A stretch of DNA of 64,000 nucleotides from NCBI GenBank assembly GCA_036937835.1, contig CM072878.1:10783501-10847500 (forward strand), in the 5' to 3' direction. Of this stretch, positions 51,919 through 64,000 are shown piece after piece. The notes beneath the pieces were generated by a model that saw nothing but the letters and a program-made list of their open reading frames with translations, had not been told where the DNA came from and made no database searches. Position numbers and translations under genes: made by a program. The stretch is from Pampus argenteus (taxonomy: Eukaryota; Chordata; Actinopteri; Scombriformes; Stromateidae). Each line of letters starts with the position of its first letter. The first letter of the stretch is position 1.

Positions 51919-54522
51919 CACATACACACACACACAACATCCTGCTCCAGTCTTAATGCGCTCCTCTGTGCCACTGTCTGCCTCTATATGTCCCCCGCTT
52001 CGGGGACATTTTTAGGTCACAAAGATGTCACACCAATATGTGAGTGTGTGTTCGTGAGTGAGTGAGTGAGTGTGTGAGGGGGTAGGCCGAGTGTCCGTGT
52101 TTACTGCAATCTGTGTTTGCATCTGTGAGTGTGTGTTTGTGGGTTTTAGCAGTGTGCATGCTGCATATGACAGAGTTTATTTTGTTAGAATCTTCTCAAC
52201 GTGGTGATAATAACCAAGGCAGGCAAGTCTTTAAAATCAATACAAAGCTTTATTTGCCTCCCTCAACAGATAAAATATTAATGCAGCTCATACAAGCAAG
52301 GGCATTTATCTGAGCAATAATAAGTTATTTGATGATGCGGTCGGGGTTAAAGCGTTCAGCTGGCAGGCGGGCACCATCTTTCTCGTAAACAATGACACTT
52401 CAATTTGAGTATGAATCAAGAAGGAAACATTTTCTCTCCCCTGCAAAAAAAAAAAATAGATTCAACAAATGTCTCCCATAGTGGTTTTGTTTGAACTCAA
52501 TTTTGGGAGAAAGTGGAGAGCCTAGTGGGCATATGAGAGTAAATGCTTGTGCATGTGTGTGTGTGCGTGTGCACGCTTACTGCTAGGCAAATGAGCTTGT
52601 CAGTATGCAGTGCAGGCCTGTCTCTGGTGGCAGGCAGATGACAGTGCAGTGATTGGGCTGATTTCACCGAGGACGTGAGGGGAAATCTGAAGGCTGCCTC
52701 AGGGCTCAGGTGCTTATCAGCTCCCCACACACACACTAGCATACAAACACGCACGCTTTCACGCATGCACATACACACATAGATACATAGATATATATAT
52801 ACACAACTAACCTTTACAGCCCACACTAAACACAGATGCATGAACACACATGAAGACAATCACACACTTAGGTGACACACATGCATACATGTACGTTCAT
52901 GTACTCCACCTTATTACAAAGTTGATTATCTAAATGTCTCGTGAGTCCGCTCGCCAGTCTTTCTGTTTGTCTGACCACCCAATGCGAGCCACACACAGAC
53001 ATACCTGCAGGTTTGTGGGTGTGTGCATGTGTGTGTGTGACCAATTATTATAGCCTGGGGTAGGAAATTAGAGTTTGTATGAAGGTCTTCATGCACTTCC
53101 TAAGATAATCATTGACAATTAATTACAGTATAAGTGGCAGTTGCTATATTACACAAACACACAGTGGCATGCAAAATCTTGTTTTGCAATAGGGCTTACT
53201 GTTTATATTCCTGTGTCAATCTTGTCACTTGCACTTTCTCTTGTTCTCTTGTTATTTGCACATTGTAGTTGTTTTTTTTAATTGTAAGAGTTTTCTGAAT
53301 TTAGAAATGTTATCTCGAATGTGAATTAGAATATTGATTTTGAGTTCAACATATATATATGAAAATGATTCACTGGCACAAAGTTTTTTACAGTGGAACA
53401 GTTTACTGCTTGTTTTATGTCTTCTGCTGTTGCAATCATGCATCCATGAGGTTTACATCAAGTTGCTGCGCGTTGTTTTCCCCTTTATATTCCACATGAG
53501 GCATATTTTTTCATGTTCAGTTCACTGTAGTGCAACAATTTCAAATAAATTACGTTTGATGGGTCACAATAGATTGGAATGGGAACCCTGAAAAGGGGGT
53601 TGGGAAATGACAAAAGACAAACTGATGGTAAAAGGACTGTAAGATGTTGAAGTCTTTGGTGCCACTCCGCTTGGTAAAAAGTGGCTCAGAGAGAGACAGA
53701 TGTTAGACAGCCTGTTTTCTGTCTGTCTGCCTGTCTGTGTCTCTATCTGCATGTCTCCTTGTCCATCTTGCTGTCTGTTTATCTTGGTGTCTATTTTTCT
53801 GTCTTTTTCCAATCCCACACATCTGTGTGCTGCAGGAAAGACTGTAAATTAAACATCTAAGATTCTCTCTCTTTCTCTCTCTCTGTCCTTGGCTCTTATC
53901 CCTTTACTCAGTTCCTCCACCCTCCTCCCCTGTCCTATACGCTCACTCAGCCCTCTTTGGCTCGCTCCCGACTGTATTTCTTCTTCCTCTTTTCATCTCT
54001 GTCCTTCCCTTCTCTTCTCTCCAGGCGAGATAGTCAGAGAGAGAGAGAGAGAGAGAGAGGGGTGAGGGTTGGCGTGAGGAGGCGGAGAACTGGGGTGGGT
54101 GGAGATCATAGAGGAGATGAGGCCGTGCGGTGCGGATGGATAGACAGATGCATTGATAAGGGCTGCCGACTCCACAGCATGCTCGCTGCATATCGAATCC
54201 CTTTCCCCCCCCTGTCTCTCTCCCTCTCTCTCGCTCATCGCTCCTTTTCATTTCAGGACTAATGCTCCTGTAGCCTTCAAATGTCAGTTCAGTATGGCAA
54301 CCTATTAGATGGTTTGCCAGAGTGGCTGACAGCTCTCTCTCCTTTCCTTCTCTCTCTCTCTCTTGCCTTTCTTGCACAGGTTCAGGACAGAATGATTGTC
54401 TGTGGCTTTTGCCATCATTCAGAACAGGTGAGAAAGACATGAGAGATGGAGAGACACTGACGAAACACTGCAGCAAAGGCCTCTCTCACGAAGTTTGTTT
54501 TAAGGAGCATCACTCCACCTCA

Positions 54523-54650
54523 CCAGTGGCTGAATGTAACACATACATTTACTCAAATACTGTACTCAAGTACAAGTTTGAGGCACTTAAAATGCTTCCA
54601 TATTTACACTTATATTGCACCTTTTACTCCACTGCATCTGACAAGTGATT
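54523..54650 (+). mobile_element. teleost dispersed repeat fragment
   Basis: Contains ACATTTACTCAAATACTGTA, then CTCAAGTACAAGTTTGAGGC and CCTTTTACTCCACTGCATC in order, the hallmark series of a very abundant fish repeat I know from many teleost genomic sequences. Class unknown to me; no coding capacity. Confidence 0.65.
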
Positions 54651-54703
54651 ACAAATTTACAAACAAAACAAAACAAAACATGATCAATTTATAAAGTATG
54701 ATG

Positions 54704-54724
54704 CATATATATATATATATATAT

Positions 54725-54763
<39 letters not shown>
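54704..54763. repeat. (TA)n-(AG)n compound microsatellite
   Basis: TA run, short AAC spacer, then AG run of about 17 units. Confidence 0.94.
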
Positions 54764-54764
<1 letters not shown>

Positions 54765-55559
54765 GGGGGAGAACGGCATGAAACAGAGGATTAGGGGCTT
54801 AGTTAGCCTGCATGAAATCCCTTTTCCTCCCTTGCTCTACAAAGGGAGGAAGGCAATTGGCCACATTATACAAAAAGAGGAAGAGAAGGGAGCGTGGGGG
54901 AGGAGGGGGTGTGCAAAATCTTGCAGAATCCGTTGTTGTTTTTTATGTTTCCCCCGTGCCGCTCTGCATAGCTGCCACACCACCTGTGACATCACATTTA
55001 TCAATACAGGAAGCAGCCCCCCCCCTTTCCTTGTTTGGTAAGAGAGGGCGGGAGAGAAGGAGGAAAAAAAGTGACATTGGCCTTGAAACCTGCCATTGTC
55101 TTCCCTCCAGGACAGCCAGCCAACCAGGCGGCTCAGTCAGAGGGAGTGAGAGCGAGATAGAGTGAGAGAGAGGGGGGGTGAGAGAAAGAGAGAGAAAGAG
55201 GGAGAGACGGTTGCTATGGTTACTTCCCAGGAGATGTGAGCACACTTGTTTATCTGTTGGCCGAGGGAGCGTGCACGACGAGCCCTCTCGCTGTGTGTGT
55301 TTGTGTGTACATGTGTGTTTATCAGCGTGCATGTGTGTTTATCAGCGTGCATGTGTGTGTGTGTGTGTGTGTGTGACTCATAAACTGAACCTTCCAAGAC
55401 TTTCTTTAAAAAAAAAAAAACTGCATGCAACACACACACACAAACACACAGACAGATTCACCCACACACACAAACAAACACATACACCTTAATAGAACCC
55501 CAGTTTACCTGCTTTGTATTATTGAGCTGACAGGAGTGGACTGATGCAAGCTAATTTGC

Positions 55560-56060
55560 CTGGTGTGAGCTGAGCACCAGAGCTGAGCACCAGATGAAGA
55601 AAATGAGAGAAATAGAAAAAAGAGGGAATGGAAGATAGAAACAGACAAAGGGAGAGTGATAGTGTATGCAGGGTGACAGACAGAGAAGGGGGGAAGGAAA
55701 TGAGAGCAGAATGAGAAAAAGTTGGACAAAAAGAGGGAGCGAGAATGAGATGTGACACAGAGGAGGGGATGTGGTGGGGTTTGAAAAATGTAGAGGAAAT
55801 GAGATGAGAGGAAAAAGGGGAGCCAAAGAAAGAAAGAGGCAGAGGCCCATATAAAGAGCAATGCAGAGGGAGAATGAGAAGATGACAGAACAGCCATTAG
55901 AAAGAAATGGAAGCATTAAAGAGAAAGTGAGTGAGATAAAAACACACACCAAAGCAACTAAAAAAGATGGAAATAAAAAGATGATGAGGCGAAAGAATGA
56001 AGAGGCAAGATAATATAAGGATGAAAATATAAGGATAAGGAAATGTGACGTGATGAGATG
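55560..56060. repeat. purine-rich block
   Basis: About 500 bp dominated by A and G on the + strand without a fixed unit. Antisense frames through it (up to 133 residues) are Ser/Leu/Phe-rich artefacts. Confidence 0.65.
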
Positions 56061-59000
56061 ACTTGGAATGTGACGAGATGCAATGCGACGGGTGCAAGCC
56101 GAGGCATGCTGCCATGCTTACAGAGAGCCGCCCCAATCCTATAGAGCAGGAACTGCAGGCACTGTGGTACGTCAAATGTCACAGACAGTAAGTCACAAAG
56201 CTGCACAGGCACTACTGCCTCACACACACACATGTCATCACACGCAGACACCCCCGCACTGGCACTGGAAAATTCTTTACATGATCAAGAATAACTGTGT
56301 GCATGGGATTGTTTTTGCATCTTTTTGAACTTACTAGCATGTGGTTGAATGTGTTCAGACACACTAACAAGCAATGTTTCACACACTTGAGATGTTCATA
56401 CAGTATACACAGAGAGGGACACATACTGTGTGATGCTCCCATAGGCTCTGCCTAACAGCTGTGTTGTCCCCAGCTTTATATGATGAGGTGAACACACACG
56501 CAGCAGTGTTGAGTCCAACCATTACCTGAGACAGATAAGCCTCTGAGGCAGTGTGTCATGTGCTGTCAGCTTCATTTGCACAAAGACAACTTGTGTAGAT
56601 GTGTGTCTCTATGCACGTGTGTGTGTGTGTGTGTGTGTCCCTATTTTTTCCATGCAAGGTGAGTGCCAGAGTCACCCTCCTTAAAATAACAAGCTAGCCC
56701 TTTCCCTTAGGACAGTCGACAGCCATCCTGCAAGCTGCCTTATCCTGGGCCGCCCTAGTTCACTGCTCGATCCATTTCCCTCTTTCTGTTTCTGTCTTTC
56801 TCTCTATTTTTTTTTTCTCTCTTTATATCTTTGTGACTCTCTCACTCTGCATGAATCATATACAGTCAGTGGTGGCCTAATAAGCAGTTTCTCTTGCACA
56901 CTTTTTGTTTTTCTCTTGCTGTGCCTCATGTAACACCGTTCTGGTCTGTGCACATACAACACTGACACACAGATGCACTTAAAAATGAGCCTGCAAACAT
57001 GCACAACTGTAGCTGAAATTATCAAACATTCAGAGACAACAGACACACACACACACATGCTAACAAGGCAGACCACCTCCACCTCCAGCTAGGCTTAATG
57101 AGCTCTCCCCTGGCTAACTGGCCTAGAAAAGGCAGCGGTCAGAAGCCCAGAGCCCATCTATCCAGCAAGCTCTCATTTTTATCAGTCTCTGTACTTCAGC
57201 AGAGCCCTTCAGCTCTGTCTCACTAGCTGTGCAGGGGAAGCTGGGAGATAACTCTCTGTGGATGAAACTATGCTGAAATACATGCAGTGCCAAAACTGGA
57301 AAAGTATGGATAAATAAAAGCCCCTAATGGTTTTAAGGACTTAGCAGTGTCTAATTTGCCTCTAAAATATTTTGTATTGCAAAAAAAAAAATGACTGTGA
57401 ATTTTGCTGAAATATTTCTCAGAAGATGGAGAGTGGAGAGAGTTTCAGTGTGAGTGTACAACTGCATCAATTCTTCACGTTCTTATCTCACTCTGGATTC
57501 AGGGATGTATGTGCATGCGTTGAAGGTGTTTATGCTTTCAAACTCATGTGTACGTGTGTTCCCCTCAATTGGTGCAGATATAAGCCAGGCAGGCATGCTG
57601 CCGGGCTGTATGGAAATTAGGAGACACACACCGCTGAGAAGCAGGTGATGGGGGGGGGGGTAGAAGGAAGAGGAGGAGAGTGGTGGAAAAGGGGTCGGAT
57701 AATGAGGACTCTGATGAGAGGGATGAAGAGCTCTAAATACAGACGTCTCTGAGATTGACAGAGAAAAAGAGAGGATGGAGACGGATTATGGGCTTTTGAA
57801 TGGACAGCAAAATGGGAAACAGCTGCCACTAGTGGCAACCTGTGAAAATAAATAATAGATGCCGAAGAGGCGATGAAAGTAAACAACATAGAGAAAAATG
57901 TTTATCCTGGGATGAGGGGGGGCGTTGGTAAAATAATAAAAAAGACAGATTATGATGAAATGTGGTTTCAGGAAGACAAATGGACCTCAAGAAGCAACAG
58001 GGATGTTAGAAATTAAAGGAGAAGGGCAGATATAGCTTCAACTATTAAAAAGAGGATGAGAGGGCTGGTGGAATGGTCACCAGCATTAAATGAGAGGAAA
58101 TAAGAAAAGAAAAAAACAGCACGCTGGGGAGCGGAGCTAAAGACAGAGCAATTTAGCCAAAACAGAGGAGAAGAAAGATGGGTAAAGAGCGTGAGCAGAG
58201 AGATAAAAACCTAGAAAGGATGAGAGGGGAGGAGGAGGAGGAGGAGGGGAGCAGCAGACTGATACAGAGCGAGGAGAGAGACGGAGACGAAGGGGGAGGA
58301 GGAGGGTGGTGCTGGCAGTGGCAGGACACGGGTGCAGGCGTGGAGACTATGGCATGCAGCTCAAGTTGGCATGGACTCTATCACTCACTCTCAGGCCTGG
58401 GCACAAGGCCCTCAGAGGCAGAATCACACACACACACACACACACAGATGCACAGGCAGATCAAACACAAGGACATTCGCTCTTCCTCTAAGTCTCTCTA
58501 TTACACACTCTCACACATACAGCAGACAGAGACAGAAAGGCAGAGAGAAAAACATTGAGCTCAGACACAGCCTGACACACACACACACACACACTCAATT
58601 AGTCTCAGCCGCACACGCACACACACACACACATACATACATGTCCAGGGAAAAGACGGATGGATGAGCGTGTGCATGAAGGTGTGTGCATGTGTGTGTG
58701 TCTAATTGTGCCAGCGCTGCCAGAGCAGAATGAGGGATGGTGTCTCAGAGCTGCTGCTGCAGCTAATAGCCGCTGACTGGAGGTGACAGGCTCTCTCTCT
58801 CTCTCTCCACTCCTCTCTCTCGCTCTCTCTTTTTCTTCTTGTTTTCCATCCAATCAGCAATCAGCACATCTGTCCTTTCCTCCTTTCCTCAACCCATTTC
58901 AGTGCATCCTCTCCTCTTTGTTTCCCCCTTTCCTCTCCCTCTCATAGCTCTCCTTTGCCCTTTTACCCTCACACACACACACTCTCCCTCCCTCCTCCCT

Positions 59001-59235
59001 TCCTGCTTTCATCTCCACTCCTTACCCCCTGCCACCTTTCATCACTCTCTCCCTCTCTTTCCCTCCCTCTGTCCTCTCCACCCCGGCCCTGATGATACAC
59101 AGGAGATGGCTCACGCATGAATGATTGCATGCGCATGTGTGTGTGCACACATAGACACATACACACATAGAAAAACTGGTGTCAGCATGTGAGAAAGGGA
59201 ATTTGTGTGTTTTGATGGGTGCTTTTTATTTTCGA

Positions 59236-59243
59236 TGTGTGTG

Positions 59244-59299
<56 letters not shown>

Positions 59300-59337
59300 C
59301 GTGCATGCATGCATGCATGTGGATGGGTGGGTGGGTG
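59236..59337. repeat. (TG)n-(GCAT)n-(GGTG)n compound repeat
   Basis: Long TG run with one CG interruption, then several GCAT units (GTGCATGCATGCATGCATG), then GGTG-type units. Confidence 0.94.
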
Positions 59338-59769
59338 GTAGAAAAGTTATTATTCCTGGTGCGCTGCAGCATTTCAGGCCCGGACAGAAAGATCAAACAA
59401 AGACTAGAGGACGAACGCACACACACACACACACACAAACGCACACACATCTATGTCTGTTCTCCTCCAATCTTTTGCTGCCTTTTCATATCCCTGGCTT
59501 ATGCAGTTGTCTCACGTCTGGACTGTGTCCACAGAGAGACAAGAGATGAGAGAGAGCACTGCTCTGTTTTCTATCTGCACCAGGTTATTAGACACATGCA
59601 ATTAGCGGACTCCAGCAGGATAAATATGCCTGTTTATGTGTTTGTGTGTGTGTATGGTGTGTTCGGTAGTGCTTGTGTGCAATCAGGGACAGATTGTATG
59701 GGATGCATCTGGGTTGACCTGATGTGGAGACGAGGAAGGGGGGACGGGTGCTGTTAATATTATAGATGC

Positions 59770-59806
<37 letters not shown>

Positions 59807-60009
59807 TCGGTTTGAACTGGTCCAAATACTATTGAGCATGTGTGAATCATATCAAAACATTGTTTATCTGTGTGTTTGATGTGTGTGTTCGTGCGGTCAC
59901 CTTTGTATACTTCTTCTACAGGTCTTCAAGATATAAGTGAATGCATGAGGATGTGTTTTTGTATCTTCAGTGTCGGTACATATTTAATGTTTGTACGTGT
60001 GTGTGTGTG

Positions 60010-60200
60010 TGTGGGGAGGGCCATGTGGCGTCTTCCTTAAGGGAAAGATCTGGCCCTGTGGGGCATACAGAAAGGGGGGCTTTGCATCACAGCCAATCAG
60101 TTTTGCTCTGCTGAGGCAACCATCCATCGCCACCACGGCAACAACAACACCGTGGTAACACTAAGCCAGGCTGCTGCGGCGGATAGATGGGCGATGTGTA
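60010..60200. promoter_or_regulatory. candidate conserved non-coding element
   Basis: Repeat-free, moderately GC-rich island with an inverted CCAAT-type motif context (GCCAATCAG near 60093) between microsatellite-rich flanks. Interpretation is inference only. Confidence 0.22.
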
Positions 60201-60587
60201 GAAGCTCCTTTGCTCTATTTATATATCTGTTTTCTCTCTGTCTGTCGGGTTTTTTTTTCTTTCTCTTTTTTTGACTCATCGCATCTAATATTTTATCAGT
60301 TATCTCTCTTCTTTTACCTTCTTTACTCTCTCAGTCTCTCCGTCTGATATTTCACGTTAATAGGGGCTTCGCAGGAGCTCTCTAAGGTGTGACCTAAAGG
60401 GCGAGAACAGAATTGAAAGAGAGAGGGTGGAAAAGAGGGAGAAAGAGAGAGACAGGTTGCGGTTGCAGTTTCCTCCTGAAAGGGCTCTTTTTCATTTCTT
60501 TTCATCAGCCGCCGCCTGCCTGCATATCTCGCCTCTCCTCCTTTTTTTCTCCCGCACACAAATCCCCTTTCTCTTTAGCTCATATGT

Positions 60588-60613
60588 ATGCAAATAAGGC
60601 ATCCTATGCAAAT
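60588..60613 (+). promoter_or_regulatory. paired octamer motifs ATGCAAAT
   Basis: Two exact ATGCAAAT octamers on the same strand at 60588-60595 and 60606-60613, 18 bp apart start to start. This is the consensus for POU/Oct factors. Two perfect copies this close are uncommon by chance; function is untested. Confidence 0.45.
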
Positions 60614-61597
60614 GAGACAGGTAGGGACTGGCAGTGGAGAGGGAAAGAATTGGGCTGGGAGAGAGAGGAGAGAGGAGGGGGTGAGGACATGATGAAAGGA
60701 ACAGGTAATGGAGGCGAGAGAAGAGGTGAAAGGAAGTGATGCAGGCGGTTCGCTCCTCCCAGGTTTCATCACTCATTGAGATTTCTTGCTGCCACTTAAC
60801 ATTCAACCCAAACATTTCTGCACATCAAAGGCGGATTAATACAATACTTACTGTAGGATACCTGGATAACCTGACAGCATAAAGGTGTTTTATGCAGTAT
60901 TCTGAGCCTTGAGATGACCAGGAACCTCTGTTACATGCCAAAAGTTTCATCAGATGTCCATGTTTTCCACATATCCCGCCACCTCCTGTCACAAAGAAGA
61001 TATGGCTACTTATCCATCCTCCCCCTCCCTCCATATGCATTTGTTTTCTCTTTCGTTTTACTGAAAAGGATAAACATCTTGGAAGGGATTTTCTTTTTCC
61101 ATCGGCCTTTCTCTCTTTTCACCATCTGCCATTGTGAGAAACTCTGAAAGCTTCAGCTCTGCTTTTGCTGGAAGAGGAGAATGCTCTCAGTTTTGTGGCA
61201 TAAATCAGTCCAGCACATTTTCCATGTAATCCAACCTTGTTGCACACGTTGGAAACTACAGTGCAGAGGAAACTGTTAGCTCATTGGCTGTAGGTCCAGG
61301 TGCTGGGTGGTCCAGATAAGCTAACTTTAAATGATAAATAGATGGAAGGTTAGCATAACTGTCTCTTCTGTAAACATAATTACCATGTTTTAATATCAAA
61401 CCACCACCTTTCCTATTACTGGCCCACAGTCATCAGAAGTGATGCAGGCATCAGCCAACACCCTATCTGACTTCCTGTAAGCGTGTGTGTGCATTTGTGT
61501 GTGTCTCCCTCTGCTGTGCAGTTGTTTGTGGGGGCCTTCTGCTGAGGGACTCAGGAAGAGGCAATGGCATCATTTGCTTTTCATGCTTGACTGGTTT

Positions 61598-61599
<2 letters not shown>

Positions 61600-61661
<62 letters not shown>
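61600..61661. repeat. (GT)n microsatellite
   Basis: About 31 uninterrupted GT units. Confidence 0.96.
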
Positions 61662-61662
<1 letters not shown>

Positions 61663-61867
61663 AACCACAGTGGCAAACAACTAGCACACATCATGATCCA
61701 GATACAGCCTTAAAGTGATTTAAAAATATGTGTGCATGGGTCAGAGTCATTGACAGAGAGTGTCTTGTGACATCATTCGATGATCAGAAAAGTGCGTTTA
61801 TGTCTTTCTACATGTGAATATCTATGTGTGTGTGTGTGTGTGCCAATGTGTGTTTGTGTTCAAATGG

Positions 61868-61895
61868 TAACACACACACACACACACACACACAC
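61868..61895. repeat. (CA)n microsatellite
   Basis: CA run of about 14 units, close after a TG run at about 61820-61845, giving a loose TG/CA inverted pair. Confidence 0.92.
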
Positions 61896-63315
61896 TAAGT
61901 AGTCTAATGAGCCTAATGCTAAAGATCAAGGCTACTTATCAAAATACATGCACGTGATGGATTAGAGTCATGCCAGCGTGACATAAGATAATCATAAAAG
62001 TACATATCTGCTGTCCCCAAGTCAAACCGAGGCTCTGGAAAGGATGGAGTACCAGAGCTGATGCGGGCAAATTAGCTGAGTATAAGTTGTGGATGTGTCC
62101 ATGTAGGTCATACAAAGAGATAAAATTACATTTTAATCGCCTTGGACTGGCATATAGAATGAGGATGAAACCGAATTAATTTGGTATGAAATGTGCAGAT
62201 ATTTGATGTTTCTTCTTGTTTATCTACTTGTTTGTTCCCTCTTCTGCAACTTAGCAGAATTATTTCTGTCTCATTCGTTAAGTTTCACGCTCTCGCTTCT
62301 TTCCATCCTTTCACACCCTCTATATCAATCAGCCTCTCTGTGCCCCTTCTGCCTGCAGGAGGGATGAAGTCATGCACCACAGGCGTAGCACAGATCCCTC
62401 ACCGCTCACTGTGCCCTCCCTGTGCCTGCCACTCAGTCACAAGCATATGGGTGCATCATTGTGCCAATGCCCCTCCCAGAACACCTGACTCTGTCTAGTC
62501 ACGCATGGTGGGCAGTGCACACACACACACACTAAAACGCAGTACAGACACACCTACACACACACACACACACACACAAACACACACCACCAACCTTGCA
62601 TGACGGGCATATCCTTAATTGTCCCCTGATGTTCCCCACTGCGAACCTCACCACCAACTGTGGGTTATACGCACTGTGAAGATACCCTTCACTATAACAG
62701 TCAGTATAAGTCACTATAACAGTGACTGCGCAAGATGGAGCTGGTCTGCCTTTTGTTCCGGCTTGTGACCTAACTGCACAGATGACAGACTGTGGAGTCA
62801 ACATGCACAGAGTTTAGAGCTTTAATTCCCATTGGCATCAGCCTGGGTAAAAGTATGTGCACTCACTGGTATCGTAATGTATGCTCAGCTCCCTGGTCCT
62901 GCATTAGCACTGCAGTATTTATTCTAATTTCATCCTGGGATATGGAGCAGCAGAAGTAGCAGTCAATCTACAAAATGGGACCTCTATGATGTCTAATTCA
63001 GTTGATGTCTTTCCCCCTGTATGTGGATTACATTTTTTTTTGGTTTGATGATGCACTTTTGTCATTCTTTGGCATAGACACTGATATCACACTGAGATAT
63101 TTCATGCAAAGCTACAAGTAAAAAAAACATTTTCTACATTCAAAAACATCAGGTCTTGGTGTCAAACAGCAAATCAACAAAGAAGGTCTTCTTTCTTCAG
63201 CAAACCTACTGTGAGAAATCTGAGAAAACATACACACACTTTACCTGCAATGCAATTATCATCAGTTTATTATCGGTGTCACAGCTGCTCTCTCATTCAT
63301 GTACTGCAGGAATGT

Positions 63316-63625
63316 AGAGCTGAAACTACTAGTTGATTCATCAATTCAATCATCACATTACATTAACATTAATCAGCACCATTTTTTTCTAATCAATTGA
63401 TTCATTTTCTTTGATTCCAGTTTCTCAAATGGGAATATTTTCAGGTGTCTTAAATCTTGGATATTAAACTGAATATCTTTGGGTTGTGGGCTGTTTGTCA
63501 CAACAAAAGAAGGCATTTGAGAACGTCACTTTGGGCTTTGGGAAACATTGATTGATATTTTTCAACATTTCCGACATTTTATAGACTAAACGACTAATCA
63601 GAATTCAGACGAATTTTCTGATGTG
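63316..63625. mobile_element. teleost dispersed repeat (non-autonomous)
   Basis: Begins with AGAGCTGAAACTACTAGTTG and carries AATCAATTGATTC, CCAGTTTCTCAAATG, ACTGAATATCTTTGGGTTG, CTTTGGGCTTTGGGAAAC and CATTTTATAGACTAAACGAC in the order of a very common percomorph fish repeat that I recognise from memory. No open frame. The far end looks degraded, so the copy is old or truncated. Confidence 0.72.
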
Positions 63626-64000
63626 TTTAAAAGGAATTCTGGGAGCATCATAAATTGGTGATATTGTAATTTGAAGAGGATTTTTTACTTTTAAAACAGA
63701 TATACTAACTAAATATCATGCTTCTCATTGTCTAATCTGATCAATGGGCAAATTGAGCAAAAACAATTGATGGTAAAATATAAAAGTGCCATCATGCATT
63801 CAAGGAAAAGCATCCATACTGCAGATTAGATAGAGCTTTAGGCAGCTTGTAAAGTGTCAGACTTACCACTCATTTGCATTTCCACTTTTCATTTCATCAG
63901 CCTCATCGACCTCAATTGTTGGATAAACAGGCTTTGCTGTTGAAAAAAAAAGTATAAACTGCAGTAAATTAGACCTATTGGGGTGTTTTTGAGTTGTAGT

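Noticed and set aside
53943..54476. 177-residue antisense open frame
   Set aside because: Built on (GA)n and pyrimidine/purine-biased DNA; low-complexity Arg/Glu/Ser content.

Overview
The window is vertebrate nuclear DNA, almost certainly from a ray-finned fish. It is intron-rich and AT-leaning, saturated with (CA/TG)n, (GA)n and pentanucleotide microsatellites. It also carries two dispersed repeats that I recognise as typical of teleosts (near 54.5 kb and 63.3 kb), the second pointing to a percomorph-type teleost. No bacterial or viral gene organisation, CRISPR array, tRNA or rRNA was seen.

One protein-coding gene can be read completely: fam20c, the secretory-pathway (Golgi) Ser-x-Glu protein kinase, on the + strand. 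I reconstructed ten coding exons between 4876 and 32498. Every splice site is GT..AG and all reading phases join. The exons total 1725 nt, giving a 574-residue protein compared with 584 in human. The ATP/metal-binding and catalytic residues, the eight structural cysteines, three N-glycosylation sequons and the propeptide cleavage region are all present, at a constant offset from human over the kinase domain. Teleosts carry two fam20c copies (fam20ca and fam20cb); the sequence alone does not tell me which this is.

Layout: 1-4.0 kb is upstream DNA without a recognisable gene. About 4.0-4.875 kb is the probable promoter and 5' leader. Exons 1-2 lie at 4.88-5.96 kb and exon 3 at 9.3 kb. An 18.6-kb intron 3 follows, containing a 184-bp uninterrupted (AG)n tract and several non-repetitive blocks that look like possible regulatory elements. 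Exons 4-10 occupy 27.98-32.50 kb, and the 3' UTR runs to a polyadenylation signal at 34.08 kb. From 34.2 to 64 kb I recognise no coding exon. This part has many microsatellites, three pentanucleotide arrays, a perfect 17-bp inverted repeat, a CpG-rich stretch at 37.3-39.4 kb that may be the promoter and first exon of a neighbouring gene, long alternating purine-rich and pyrimidine-rich blocks, and non-repetitive islands that could be conserved non-coding elements.

I found no convincing undescribed biological system. The most checkable leads are the possible neighbouring promoter, the inverted repeat, the paired octamer motifs at 60.6 kb, and the candidate enhancers in intron 3.
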